Source: Streptomyces aidingensis (GTDB lineage: Bacteria > Actinomycetota > Actinomycetes > Streptomycetales > Streptomycetaceae). From it: 64,000 nt of DNA. Below, one piece after another: positions 42,487 to 51,045 of this stretch (positions within the stretch are counted from its first letter, which is position 1; the number at the start of each line of letters is the position of its first letter). The translations under genes were made by a program, and so were the position numbers. The stretch lies in the NCBI RefSeq assembly GCF_900112355.1, contig NZ_FOLM01000011.1, positions 1 to 64,000 on the forward strand, given 5' to 3'. The notes beneath the pieces were generated by a model. It had not been told where the DNA came from. It did not search any database and worked only from the letters and a program-made list of their open reading frames with translations.

Positions 42487-43302
42487 CTAAGCGTCGATCG
42501 TATTTCCGGCGCGCAACCGGGCGAAGCTCCGCGAGAGCAGCCGTGAGACATGCATCTGACTGAGTCCCAGTTCCAGACTGATCTGGCTCTGCGTCAGATT
42601 GCGGTAGTAACGGAGCAAAAGAATGCGCTGCTCGCGCTCGGGAAGCTGCACCAGCAGATGCCGTACGAGCGCCCGGTGCTCCACCCCGGTCAGTTCCGGG
42701 TCCTCGTAGCCGAGCCGCTCGACCAGGCCCGGGGTGGTGTCCTCGCGGTCCTGCACCGCCTCCAGCGAGGACACCCGGTAGGCGCGGCCCGCCTCCAGCC
42801 CGGCCAGCACCTCCTCCTCGGGGATCCCGAGCCGCTCGGCGATCTCGGCGGTGGTCGGGGTGCGGCCCAGGGACAGGGTCAGGTCCTCGGTGGCGCCGTG
42901 CACCTGGATCCAGGTCTCGTGCAGCCGCCGCGGCACATGGACGGCTCGCACATTGTCCCGGAAGTAGCGGCGGATCTCCCCGATGATCGTGGGCATGGCA
43001 AAGGTGGGGAACTGGACCCCGCGCGAGGTGTCGAAGCGGTCGATGGCATGGATCAGCCCGATGGTGCCGACCTGGACCACGTCCTCCAGGGGCTCGTTGC
43101 GGCTGCGGAAGCGCAGGGCCACATAGTGCACCAGCGGCAGATTGGCCTCGATCAGGGCGCCGCGCACCCGCGCGTGCTCCGCGCTGCCGGGCTCCAGCGC
43201 GGTGAGCCGCTCGAAGAGGGCCCGGGTCAGGGCGCGCGCCCGGGCGCCCCGGGTCCTGCGGCTGTGCTCACGGCTGTCGGCATGGCTCTCGCTCTCCGCC
43301 AC
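42487..43302 (-). CDS. sigF: Sporulation-type sigma factor SigF
   Basis: The protein has 271 aa from a GTG at 43302 with GGAGGGG about 10 bases upstream. Regions 2 to 4 are complete: NEPLEDVVQVGTIGLIHAID, VQFPTFAMPTIIGEIRRYFR, LPEREQRILLLRYYRNLTQS and LGLSQMHVSRLLSRSF. It ends NTIDA, as I recall for S. coelicolor SigF. SigF is known to act late in spore maturation. The N-terminal tail is short and Arg/Ser-rich. The upstream 43390-43419 segment has a possible SigB-type promoter with a tandem ATTCCGGGT. The ~185 bp to the next sigma gene suggests separate control. Confidence 0.85.
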   Translation of the reverse strand: MAESESHADSREHSRRTRGARARALTRALFERLTALEPGSAEHARVRGALIEANLPLVHYVALRFRSRNEPLEDVVQVGTIGLIHAIDRFDTSRGVQFPTFAMPTIIGEIRRYFRDNVRAVHVPRRLHETWIQVHGATEDLTLSLGRTPTTAEIAERLGIPEEEVLAGLEAGRAYRVSSLEAVQDREDTTPGLVERLGYEDPELTGVEHRALVRHLLVQLPEREQRILLLRYYRNLTQSQISLELGLSQMHVSRLLSRSFARLRAGNTIDA

Positions 43303-43389
43303 GCGCCTACCGCCCCTCCGCCACCTCTGTCCGGGCAGCCGATGGACCGCTCCCAGCGCCATCGGCCGGTGAATGAATCAGGTGAATTG

Positions 43390-43419
43390 ACCCGGAATAC
43401 CCGGAATACATGCAAAAAC
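43390..43419 (-). promoter_or_regulatory. Possible SigB-type promoter and tandem 9-bp repeat upstream of sigF
   Basis: On the minus strand GTTT, a 13-nt spacer and GGGTAT approximate the GNNT-N14-16-GGGTA(C/T) promoter, one base short. The sequence ATTCCGGGT is repeated directly at 43390-43407. Confidence 0.3.
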
Positions 43420-43563
43420 TTGCAGAGCGGTCATAGCATCACAAGACATGTCCAGGGGTGCAAGCACCGCCCCGGTCCGTGTTGTTCGCGCGCGGCCGGC
43501 CCCGCCCGCCCGCACCGCCTCGGCGCCCGGCCTGACCTGCGCACACCGCCGCCCTCCGGCGGG

Positions 43564-43728
43564 TTACTGGACCAGCGCGGTCATGAAGTCGCCGACCCCC
43601 TTGGCCGCATTGGACACGCCCTGGAAACCAAGATGAACGATCTCCGCCGCCCGGTCCGGAGAGTTGATGATCGTGTACAGCACGAAAACGACCAGGATAT
43701 AGAGCGTGATCTTCTTGGCCTGGGCCAT
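43564..43728 (-). CDS. Small membrane protein, 54 aa
   Basis: An ATG at 43728, GGGAGG 9 nt upstream. The sequence is MAQAKKITLYILVVFVLYTI followed by INSPDRAAEIVHLGFQGVSN and ending DFMTALVQ. One transmembrane helix near residues 8-21 precedes a short amphipathic part. It is conserved-looking and placed next to sigF, but I do not recognise a family. The gap to sigF (43303-43563) shows no other gene. Confidence 0.7.
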   Translation of the reverse strand: MAQAKKITLYILVVFVLYTIINSPDRAAEIVHLGFQGVSNAAKGVGDFMTALVQ

Positions 43729-44054
43729 CTTCGTGCGCCTCCCCCTCGATGCCTCGCGATTCCGGCGACTGCCGGGTGAGTCTAACGAGAACAGGAGACT
43801 ATTTGACTTCCGTCATACATTCCGATCGCCGCCCCGGGCCCAAGGTCCCGGAAATACGGGACCTTCGGGTCTTTCTTCGCACCACCCGGCAACGGATGCT
43901 GGAAGAGCGTCCGGGGCGGCGGGGATGTCCCCCCTGTACCCGCCCCCCGGGCCAGTCTCCCCCCGGACCAACCGCGCCCGATGACCGGCAGGGACCGGCA
44001 GACAGCACGGCGCGGAGCCGACCGGCCGGGCATCCGGCAGCCGCTACTCGCTGA
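43729..44054. other. Intergenic 326 bp with a perfect inverted repeat
   Basis: It holds AAGGTCCCG-GAAATA-CGGGACCTT (43842-43865), probably a terminator of the leftward hydrolase transcript or an operator for the small membrane protein gene. Short ORFs on either strand lack a good SD and bias and are not called. Confidence 0.5.
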
Positions 44055-44936
44055 TCAGCTCCGGAGCGCCGGATCCGGGGCGGTGTGCCGCAGAAGGGCG
44101 GGGACGAGCAGATCCCATACCGCCGGCGGCGGCGCCTGGTGGCCGAATCCCTCGAGCATCAGCAGTTGTGCGCCGGGGATTTCCCGGACCAGTGCATGCG
44201 CGTGGCCGGGCGGGAAGAGCGGATCCTCGCTGCCGTGGACGACCAGTACGGGAGCGGTCACCTCATCCAGGCGGTGGGTTGCGCCGTCCTCGCCCTCCGC
44301 CAGGATCCAGTGGTTCTTCATAGCGGCCTCCGGGTTGGCCGTCCGGCCGACCGCCCTGCGGGCCACCGCGCGCACCCAGGTCTCGTCGAAGAAATCCGGG
44401 CCCGCGTACGGCCGCTCCTGCTCGGCGACATAGTCCACGACGGCGTCACCGTCGCTCCAGTCGGGCTCCGCAGCCGGGGCGTCGAACACCGCCCTGAGCC
44501 GGTCCGCCATCGGCGGGAGGCGGGCCTCGTGAACGAGCGGGAAAGCGGGACTGGTCGACATCAGGGTCAGCGTGGCCACCCGGGCGGCGTGCTCGGCCGC
44601 GAGGTGCTGGGCGATGCCGCCGCCCATCGACAGCCCCACCACATGGGCCCGCCCGCCGTCCCCCAGCGCCTCGATCAGCCCGGCCGCGTCGCCGGTCAGG
44701 TCGGAGCCGGTATAGGCGGGCGCACCCGGCGGGCAGCCGGTGGAGCGGCCGGTGTCGCGGTGGTCGTACCGGACGACGAACCGGCCCCCGTCGGCCAGCC
44801 GGCGGCAGAACCCGGCGTCCCACCAGTCCATCGAGCATGCTCCCCCCGCGATGAGCAGCACCATGGGCGCGAGCGGATCACCGAAGGATTCCGTGCACAG
44901 CTCCGCATCACCGACCCGCACCATCGTCTCCGCCAT
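44055..44936 (-). CDS. Alpha/beta hydrolase
   Basis: The protein has 293 aa. The alpha/beta fold shows the oxyanion strand (VLLIAGGACSMDWW), the nucleophile elbow GLSMGGGIAQHL (Ser), the acidic position near VVHGSEDPLFPP (Asp), and the catalytic His (GFGHQAPPPAVW). It is similar to haloperoxidase/esterase-type hydrolases. Substrate unknown. No signal peptide, so cytoplasmic. Single gene. Confidence 0.88.
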   Translation of the reverse strand: MAETMVRVGDAELCTESFGDPLAPMVLLIAGGACSMDWWDAGFCRRLADGGRFVVRYDHRDTGRSTGCPPGAPAYTGSDLTGDAAGLIEALGDGGRAHVVGLSMGGGIAQHLAAEHAARVATLTLMSTSPAFPLVHEARLPPMADRLRAVFDAPAAEPDWSDGDAVVDYVAEQERPYAGPDFFDETWVRAVARRAVGRTANPEAAMKNHWILAEGEDGATHRLDEVTAPVLVVHGSEDPLFPPGHAHALVREIPGAQLLMLEGFGHQAPPPAVWDLLVPALLRHTAPDPALRS

Positions 44937-45148
44937 GGTGCGACTCTAGGTGCGGCCACCGACAGAACCGGGGAGGCCGCCGCCCGCCAGGGCCACTTCT
45001 TCGTTCTGTACCGCAAGACGGGCCTTGCGCCGGCGCGGAAGGCCTGGCCCGCGCCGGCCCGGCCAGGGGGCGCGGGCCGGCTCCGGGTCACTGAACGGCC
45101 TTGCCCCCAAGGAGCCACGCCATGGCACCGAACCCCGGATTACGCGGA

Positions 45149-45174
45149 CGGCCGGACCCTGGTGGGTCCGGCCG
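45149..45174 (-). terminator. Hairpin downstream of tRNA-Ser(CGA)
   Basis: An 11-bp stem (CGGCCGGACCC arm) with a 4-nt loop, about 20 nt past the 3' end of the leftward tRNA. Confidence 0.65.
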
Positions 45175-45194
45175 GGCGTTTGTGCATGTGAGAG

Positions 45195-45281
45195 CGGTAG
45201 CGGAGGGATTTGAACCCTCGGAGGAGTTGCCCCCTCACTCGCTTTCGAGGCGAGCTCCTTAGGCCGCTCGGACACGCTACC
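45195..45281 (-). tRNA. tRNA-Ser (anticodon CGA)
   Basis: A type II tRNA of 87 nt on the minus strand. The acceptor GGTAGCG/CGCTACC pairs, the anticodon loop CTCGAAA gives CGA, the variable arm is long, and the T-arm is GAGGG-TTCAAAT-CCCTC. It is the third tRNA-Ser isoacceptor in the window. Confidence 0.97.
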
Positions 45282-45340
45282 GGGAGGAAGCTTAGCCCAC
45301 GTCCCGGCCGCGGCCGAAATCGGTATCGCGGCGGCGGGGG

Positions 45341-45886
45341 TCAGGTGCGGCGGAAAGGGCCGAAGAAGTCGGTGAGCAGGCGGGCGCAGTCGGCCGCGAG
45401 CACGCCGGGGATCACCTCCGGCCGGTGGTTCAGGCGGCGGTCGCGGAGCACGTCCCAGAGCGAGCCCGCCGCGCCCGCCTTGGGGTCCACCGCGCCGTAG
45501 ACCACCCGGTCGACGCGGGAGAGCACCGCGGCGCCGGCACACATGGTGCAGGGTTCGAGGGTGACGACCAGGGTGCAGCCGGACAGCCGCCATTCGCCGC
45601 GCCGGGCCGCGGCGGCGCGCAGCGCCAGCAGCTCGGCGTGGGCGGTCGGGTCCCCGGTGGCCTCGCGCTCGTTGCGGCCCGCGGCGAGCACCGGGCCGCC
45701 GCTGCCGCCGGGGCCGAGAAGCACCGCGCCCACCGGTACGTCACCCGTACCGGTGGCGGCGGCGGCCTCGGCCAGGGCGCGCCGCATGGCGGGCACCCAG
45801 GGGTCGCGCAGTGGGTCGTGCCGGGATGCACCGGCGGGGAGAGGCATGGGGTCGGGCACCGGCAGCCGGTCCGCCGGTGCGGTCAA
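45341..45886 (-). CDS. tadA: tRNA adenosine(34) deaminase TadA
   Basis: The frame from TTG at 45886 has 181 aa; an ATG at 45847 gives 168 aa and is possible. The cytidine/deoxycytidylate deaminase fold has the zinc box HAE (PTAHAELLALRAAAARR) and PCTMC (LEPCTMCAGAAVLSRV). It converts A34 to inosine in tRNA-Arg(ACG), which is encoded at 34309-34381. It overlaps the stop of the TadA-associated gene (TTGA), so coupling is likely. Confidence 0.92.
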   Translation of the reverse strand: MTAPADRLPVPDPMPLPAGASRHDPLRDPWVPAMRRALAEAAAATGTGDVPVGAVLLGPGGSGGPVLAAGRNEREATGDPTAHAELLALRAAAARRGEWRLSGCTLVVTLEPCTMCAGAAVLSRVDRVVYGAVDPKAGAAGSLWDVLRDRRLNHRPEVIPGVLAADCARLLTDFFGPFRRT

Positions 45887-46413
45887 CGGACGGCTTCCAG
45901 GACCTCGGCGCAGCCCAGCGCGTCGGCGATCTCGCCCAGCGCGTTCTCGGGGGTGAGGGCGAGCACCACGCCCGCCGAGATGCCGAAGTCGTCCATGAGT
46001 TCCGGGTCGCCGACCGGGCCCGGGGGAACGGCCTCGGCGGCGTCGGGATCCTCGTCCAGCCCGCCGGCCTGCTCCTCGTCCTCCGCCACCTCCAGTTCCG
46101 TGTACTCCGCCAGGTCCGGGGAGCTCTGCGGCTCCCGGCCCAGCAGTTCGTCACTGAGCAGGATCTCGCCGTACGCGCTGCGCATGGCCCGTGCGGCGTC
46201 GGAGACGAACACCCGGGGGTCGTCCTCGCCGTCCACCCGGACGATGCCGAACCACACGCCTTCCTGCTCCATGCAGACGAGCACCGGCTCGTCGTCCACC
46301 GAGGCCGCGCGGGCCAGCTCGGCCAGCTCGTCCAGGCTCTCCACATCGTCGAGCTCAGTGTCACGCGCTTCCCAACCGTCTTCGGTCCGCGCGAGCAGTG
46401 CGGTGAAGTACAC
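45883..46413 (-). CDS. tRNA adenosine deaminase-associated protein
   Basis: The protein has 176 aa. I choose the GTG at 46413 (VYFTALLARTEDGWEARDTE) because a GGGGAGA SD precedes it; a GTG at 46428 adds five residues. The rest is acidic with a 'AYGEILLSDELLGREPQSS' core. It is annotated in actinobacteria as TadA-associated because of this conserved position; the biochemical role is unknown. It overlaps tadA by four bases. Confidence 0.85.
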   Translation of the reverse strand: MYFTALLARTEDGWEARDTELDDVESLDELAELARAASVDDEPVLVCMEQEGVWFGIVRVDGEDDPRVFVSDAARAMRSAYGEILLSDELLGREPQSSPDLAEYTELEVAEDEEQAGGLDEDPDAAEAVPPGPVGDPELMDDFGISAGVVLALTPENALGEIADALGCAEVLEAVR

Positions 46414-46615
46414 CTCGACTCTCCCCACTCGGTTCGGCAGTGCCTTCTCTGGTTGCCTTCTGGCATCGTGACAGAAAAGGCCAGTCCTGTCGGGTAACTC
46501 AGGGCTTCATTTCTGTGCCGGGCGCCCCGCGGCCTGCCTGCGGAGCCGCCCGGCGGGGGCGCACCGGCGGCACGCCGTCCTCCGGGTGCGCAGGGGTGTC
46601 CGGCACGGGCATTGC

Positions 46616-46804
46616 TCAGGATTGCCCAGGAGCCGTCCACCGGAAAGTACGCATCCGGTGCTGCTGCCGCAGCCGGGCGTTCCGGGCCCGTCGCGGCCGT
46701 ACCCGGTCGCGGAGCGCCTGGGCCTCCTGGAGTTCGCGGAGGAACTCGGCGCGGCGGCGCCGGCGGACGGCGTCCGGTTCCTCGGGGTGTCCGGGACGCG
46801 GCAT
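46616..46804 (-). CDS. Small basic protein, 62 aa
   Basis: The ATG at 46804 follows GGAG at 8-nt spacing. The sequence MPRPGHPEEPDAVRRRRRAE followed by FLRELQEAQALRDRVRPRRA is strongly Arg-rich and probably helical, and ends RMRTFRWTAPGQS. It may bind nucleic acid. I recall the same kind of protein between tadA and upp in other Streptomyces, but no function. It is divergent from upp. Confidence 0.65.
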   Translation of the reverse strand: MPRPGHPEEPDAVRRRRRAEFLRELQEAQALRDRVRPRRARNARLRQQHRMRTFRWTAPGQS

Positions 46805-46999
46805 AGGCCTGCTCCCTCCTTCCTCCCCGCGACGATTCCCCTTCGGGTACGGAACGGCGGTTTCACCAGCCTCTTCGTCTACTCTGGCCCCGCCGTGCCA
46901 CGGCGTCCAGCGGTGTACGCCGCCCGGATGCCGGCCCGCGGCGGGCCGCACAGACCCGCACGCCGCCGGGGTGTCGGAGCTGTTCGCTACTGTCGGACC

Positions 47000-47632
47000 A
47001 TGCGCATCCATGTCGTCGACCACCCGCTGGTGGCGCACAAGCTGACCACGTTGCGTGATGAGCGCACCGACTCCCCCACCTTCCGGCGGCTGGCCGATGA
47101 ACTGGTGACCCTGCTGGCCTATGAGGCCACCCGTGATGTCCGCACCGAGGTGGTGGACATCCGCACCCCGGTGGCGGGGACGACCGGCGTGCGGCTGTCC
47201 CGGCCGCGCCCGATGGTGGTGCCGATCATCCGGGCCGGGCTGGGCATGCTGGACGGCATGGTCCGGCTGCTGCCGACGGCCGAGGTCGGTTTTCTCGGCA
47301 TGATCCGGGACGAGACCACGCTGCGCGCCTCCACCTATGCCAACCGGCTGCCGGAGGATCTCTCCGGGCGGCAGGTGTATGTGCTCGATCCGATGCTGGC
47401 CACCGGCGGCACCCTGGTGACGGCGATCCGGGAGCTGATGCGGCGCGGAGCGGACGATGTCACGGCGGTCTGCCTGCTGGCGGCCCCGGAGGGCGTGGAG
47501 GTGCTGGAGCGGGAGCTGGCCGGGGCGCCGGTCACGGTGGTCACGGCCGCCGTGGACCAGCGGCTGAACGAGCACGGCTTCATCGTCCCGGGCCTGGGCG
47601 ACGCCGGGGACCGGATGTACGGCGCGGTGTGA
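47000..47632 (+). CDS. upp: Uracil phosphoribosyltransferase
   Basis: The protein has 210 aa, the family length. The ATG at 47000 is chosen because it matches the Upp start (MRIHVVDHPLVAHKLTTLRD). The PRPP-binding motif is YVLDPMLATGGTLV, and the C-terminal uracil loop is HGFIVPGLGDAGDRMYG. It makes UMP from uracil and PRPP. No SD; a TACTGT -10-like box lies 7 nt before the ATG, so a leaderless mRNA is likely. Confidence 0.95.
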   Translation: MRIHVVDHPLVAHKLTTLRDERTDSPTFRRLADELVTLLAYEATRDVRTEVVDIRTPVAGTTGVRLSRPRPMVVPIIRAGLGMLDGMVRLLPTAEVGFLGMIRDETTLRASTYANRLPEDLSGRQVYVLDPMLATGGTLVTAIRELMRRGADDVTAVCLLAAPEGVEVLERELAGAPVTVVTAAVDQRLNEHGFIVPGLGDAGDRMYGAV

Positions 47633-47644
47633 GCGGGGGCGGGG

Positions 47645-48400
47645 TCAGCAGTCGGCGGCGGCCCGCTCGGCCTCGGCGGCCAGTGCGCTGATCACGGCCT
47701 CGGCCTGGGCGGCCGGGGCGAGTTCCTCGAAGGCGTCCCCGATCACGAGGTCCACCGCGTCCACCGCGTCCACCGCGTCCACCGCGTCCGCGGCGTCCGC
47801 CGCGTCCGCCGCTCCTTCGCCGCCGCCCCCGGCGTCCGGCTCCGCGGTGGCGGAGGGCGGCACCAGCGGCTCGCCCACCCGGGTCTCGGGCTTGGCCAGA
47901 TGGGCGCCGACCACCGCCAGCGTCCCGTTCTCCCGCGCCTGCGCCGAGCCCACCAGCAGCCCGCTGCCGCTCACCTTGCCGTCCAGGTCGGCGGGGGCGT
48001 TGTCCACCACCCCGATGACGAAGCCGCGCTCGGCCAGCCCGTCGGCGGTGGCCTGGGCCAGGCCGGAGCGGGTGGTGGCGTTGTAGACATTCACCGTGAT
48101 GGTCTCCGGCGCGGGCGGCGGGGCCGGCTTGGCGTCGTCCCGGCCCGCCGGGCAGCTCCCGTTCCGCACCCCGCCGTCGCCGCCGCGCCCGCCGGCCTCG
48201 GCGGCGTCCCCGGAGTCGTCGCCGAAGCCGAATACGCCGGTGAGCTGGAGGGTGCCGAAGCCCAGCCCGGTGAGCACCACCAGGGTGGCCAGCACGGCCA
48301 GCGCCTTCCGGCCGCGTCGCCTGGGCCGGGACATCCGCGGATAACGATTGCCCGTGATGCGGTACTTCCCACCCATGCCCGGCGGCGTCAGCATGCTCAT
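47645..48400 (-). CDS. LytR C-terminal domain (LytR_C) membrane protein
   Basis: The protein has 251 aa. A short cytoplasmic tail and one transmembrane helix (ALAVLATLVVLTGLGFGTLQ) precede an extracytoplasmic LytR_C domain (ITVNVYNATTRSGLAQATAD, FVIGVVDNAPADL). Proteins of this kind accompany the LytR-CpsA-Psr cell wall-assembly enzymes but carry no transferase domain. An Ala-Asp-Val linker is encoded by a 9-bp tandem repeat near 47757-47815 (DAVDAVDAVDAV). It is convergent with upp, 12 bp apart. Confidence 0.85.
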   Translation of the reverse strand: MSMLTPPGMGGKYRITGNRYPRMSRPRRRGRKALAVLATLVVLTGLGFGTLQLTGVFGFGDDSGDAAEAGGRGGDGGVRNGSCPAGRDDAKPAPPPAPETITVNVYNATTRSGLAQATADGLAERGFVIGVVDNAPADLDGKVSGSGLLVGSAQARENGTLAVVGAHLAKPETRVGEPLVPPSATAEPDAGGGGEGAADAADAADAVDAVDAVDAVDLVIGDAFEELAPAAQAEAVISALAAEAERAAADC

Positions 48401-48532
48401 GAGCGCAGCGTAGCCGCGTCCCCCGGCCCCGCCTACGAGATGATCAACGGTAAGCGGCAGATGCGGCCCAAACGGGGCAGAGACTTGATCGTTCCGTGCC
48501 CTGGGCGTCGGCCGGGCGGCGGGCGGAGCCGG

Positions 48533-48829
48533 TCAGTCGAGTTCCAGGACGCGGGCGTGCAGCACCTGTCGTTGCTGGAGCGCGGCACGCACCGCCCGGT
48601 GCAGCCCGTCCTCCAGGTAGAGATCCCCCTGCCACTTCACGACATGGGCGAAGAGGTCGCCGTAGAAGGTGGAGTCCTCGGCGAGCAGGGTTTCCAGATC
48701 GAGCTCTCCCTTGGTGGTCACGAGCTGGTCCAGGCGCACAGGCCGCGGTGCGACGTCTGCCCACTGCCGGGACGTCTCCCGGCCATGGTCAGGGTACGGC
48801 CGCCCAGTTCCGATGCGCTTAAAGATCAC
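48533..48829 (-). CDS. Conserved actinobacterial protein, often annotated VapB-like
   Basis: The protein has 98 aa (MIFKRIGTGRPYPDHGRETS). It is very conserved in Streptomyces from memory, with 'QWADVAPRPVRLDQLVTTKG', 'LLAEDSTFYGDLFAHVVKWQ' and 'GDLYLEDGLHRAVRAALQQR'. Databases tend to name it a type II VapB antitoxin, but there is no adjacent toxin gene, and the VRLDQLV...LEDGLHRA layout resembles a ParB-like domain. The real role is unknown. Confidence 0.75.
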   Translation of the reverse strand: MIFKRIGTGRPYPDHGRETSRQWADVAPRPVRLDQLVTTKGELDLETLLAEDSTFYGDLFAHVVKWQGDLYLEDGLHRAVRAALQQRQVLHARVLELD

Positions 48830-48992
48830 AGTGAGAGCCTACCGTTCGGGTGCCGCTCCCCGCAGCCTTGCGCCGAGGACGCGATCTTCGCATCCAGGGC
48901 CATGTGGGTATCAAGCGGACGGAGTGATCGGGGAACGTCGCGGCCGAGCGGCCCGGCTTGCGACCGTTCGCGCCGCGGGCGCACAACCGAAG

Positions 48993-49034
48993 CCCGCCGG
49001 GTGCGCCGGGCATGCGCCCGGTGCACCCGGCGGG
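48993..49034 (-). terminator. Strong hairpin downstream of the M28 aminopeptidase gene
   Basis: A 19-bp stem (CCCGCCGGGTGCGCCGGGC arm, one G-U) with a 4-nt loop, 23 nt past the leftward gene stop. Confidence 0.9.
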
Positions 49035-49056
49035 GCAGATCCGTGCCGGGCCGCCG

Positions 49057-50706
49057 TCAGGCGGCTTCGGCGTGGCCGTGGTCGTCGTGCAGGCCGCCCT
49101 GCTCGGCGGTCTCCGGGTCGGCCGGGCCGGCCGCCGGCACCTCCTCGGCCAGCGAGCCGGTGCTCCAGGCGTACATCCCGACCAGATGCGCGATCACATC
49201 GATGTTGGTCTCGAACGCGGTCAGGTCCAGGTTGTCGATGTCGTCGCACTCGGCGTGGTAGCAGGCGTCGTAGGCCACCCCGGCCTCACCGCCCCACAGC
49301 TCCGCCTGCGCCTCGGTCTTGAGGCCCTCCGCACCGGTGAAGGTGCCGCCGGAGGGGATGCCGACATCGATGAACGGGCCGTAGTCGCTGCGCCCGCTGA
49401 ACGCGGTCGGCCGCGGCTCCTTGCCCTTGCCGTCCAGGAAGGTGTTGATCAGGTGCTCGATCTGGGCCGAGCCGTCGGGGCCCGGTTCGGAGAGCCCCTC
49501 GGAGCCGTCGCCGTCATAGACGAAGATGCCGTAGTTGGGCGAGGCGATCATGTCGAAGTTGAGGTAGAGGGCGATGTTGCCGCGCTCCTCCTCGGTCAGC
49601 TCCGACACATAGTGCTCGGCGCCGAGCAGCCCGAACTCCTCGGCCGACCACAGGGCGAAGCGGACCTTGTTGGGCGCCTTGCCGTGCCGGTCGGCCCTGG
49701 CGAGCTGGAGCGCGGTCTCCAGCACCCCGCCGGAGCCGGAACCGTTGTCGTTGATGCCGGGCCCCTCCGGTACGGAGTCCAGGTGGGCGCCGACCATCAC
49801 CACGTTCTCCGGGTCGCCGCCCGGGGTCTCGGCGATGACGTTGGGCGTGGTGCGGGTCTCGCGGAACTCGCGCAGCTCCAGCGCGACCGTCACCTCGCCC
49901 TCGGCCAGGCCGGCGGCGAGCGCCTCGCCCGCCTCCAGGGTGATGCCGCCGGTGGGCAGCACGGTCTCGTCCGGGCTGCCCAGGGTGCCGTTGAGCGGGC
50001 CTTCGGTGTTGTTGTAGACGATGGCGGCCACCGCGCCGGCCGCGGCGGCGTTCTGCTGCTTGAGGGCGAAGGTGCAGCCGCCGCGCTTGATCAGCGCGAT
50101 CCGTCCGGTGAAGCCGCCGTCCGCGAAGTCCTCCGGCTCGCAGCCGTTGCTGCCGTCCTCGTCGACGGGCGCGGCGGCCAGCGCGCCCTCGATGCCGCCC
50201 TCGGGGGTGGAGGCGGTGTAGGACATGGCGATGATGCCGATGTCCCGCTGCTCCGGGGTGAGCTGACGCAGCGTCTCGGCCAGGGTCTCGCGGTATTCGA
50301 AGTCGAAGTACTGGTAGGTGACGTCGTAGCCGGCGGCCCGGAGGAGGCGGCCGGCGTACTCCGCGGAGGCGTCGTGGCCGGGTGAACCGGCGGCCCGGTG
50401 GCCGCCGTGCTCGTCGGCCATCTCCTGCCAGGCGTACAGATGGCGCATGGCCCGGCCGGCGCTGGTGCGCTGCACCAGCTTGCGGGCGAGCTGCCGGCCC
50501 TTGTCCCGGTGCTTGTCCCGGTGCTTGTCCCGGTCCAGGTGGTGCTTTCCGGGCTGGTGCTGTGCGGACGTCGCGGTCGCAACGGTGCCGGAGTCGGCGT
50601 GGGCGGCGGTGGGGGTCACCAGAGCGGGGGCGGCCACGGCGAGCAGCGCGAGGGCCGCCAGTGCGCCGCGGGACCTCATCGGCGGTCGTGTCACACGGAT
50701 TCCCAC
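49057..50706 (-). CDS. Secreted M28 zinc aminopeptidase with PA domain
   Basis: The protein has about 549 aa from a GTG at 50706 (GGAAGG upstream); later starts are possible. A signal peptide (ALAALALLAVAAPALVTPTA) is followed by a Lys/His/Asp linker with a 12-bp repeat (DKHRDKHRDKG). A PA insert (GCTFALKQQNAAAAGAVAAI) interrupts the M28 fold. Metal ligands are seen: His/Asp (VGAHLDSVPEGPGIND), Glu-Glu (SAEEFGLLG), Asp (NFDMIASPN) and His (YHAECDDIDN). It resembles the S. griseus leucine aminopeptidase group and acts outside the cell in peptide use. Terminator at 48993. Confidence 0.93.
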   Translation of the reverse strand: MGIRVTRPPMRSRGALAALALLAVAAPALVTPTAAHADSGTVATATSAQHQPGKHHLDRDKHRDKHRDKGRQLARKLVQRTSAGRAMRHLYAWQEMADEHGGHRAAGSPGHDASAEYAGRLLRAAGYDVTYQYFDFEYRETLAETLRQLTPEQRDIGIIAMSYTASTPEGGIEGALAAAPVDEDGSNGCEPEDFADGGFTGRIALIKRGGCTFALKQQNAAAAGAVAAIVYNNTEGPLNGTLGSPDETVLPTGGITLEAGEALAAGLAEGEVTVALELREFRETRTTPNVIAETPGGDPENVVMVGAHLDSVPEGPGINDNGSGSGGVLETALQLARADRHGKAPNKVRFALWSAEEFGLLGAEHYVSELTEEERGNIALYLNFDMIASPNYGIFVYDGDGSEGLSEPGPDGSAQIEHLINTFLDGKGKEPRPTAFSGRSDYGPFIDVGIPSGGTFTGAEGLKTEAQAELWGGEAGVAYDACYHAECDDIDNLDLTAFETNIDVIAHLVGMYAWSTGSLAEEVPAAGPADPETAEQGGLHDDHGHAEAA

Positions 50707-51045
50707 AGGGGCAGGTCCTTCCGAGGAATACGGCGGGGACAGTTGAACCACGCACCGCGTCCGGGTTGCGAACGCGGCGCACGGGAAAGTACCGGCATCC
50801 GGGCATGCGCGGAACGCATGTGGCACGTGTCATGGATGATTAGCCTGATTAATACGAAAACTTCACCGGATGGTCCCACTGCCCACCCGGAAACTGGTCC
50901 GCCCGATCCGCCGTCAAGTGGTCCTCCCGGACCCTTGCCCCCCGGCTCTACTGGGGTCGGCACATGCGCGGCGGGGGAGGGCGGTGGCGCCGCGGCCGGT
51001 CCACCGCCTCCCCCGCCGCCCCGATTGCGGAAGGGAAGCGGGACG
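50707..51045. other. Divergent intergenic region, 339 bp
   Basis: It separates the leftward M28 gene from the rightward EamA gene. The segment at 50800-50880 is relatively AT-rich (GATTAGCCTGATTAATAC) and is the likely promoter zone. Pro-rich frames extending the EamA gene upstream are not supported. Confidence 0.6.

Noticed and set aside
47757..47815. 9-bp repeat in the LytR_C gene as a possible phase-variable or CRISPR-like array
   Set aside because: The repeat is in frame and encodes an Ala-Asp-Val linker; it is a coding simple repeat.
48533..48829. Toxin-antitoxin module
   Set aside because: No toxin-like gene is adjacent, and the fold could be ParB-like; the VapB label is not supported by context.
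50398..51045. Pro-rich N-terminal extension of the EamA transporter
   Set aside because: Transporters of this family begin close to the first helix, and the GTG at 51046 has a good SD.
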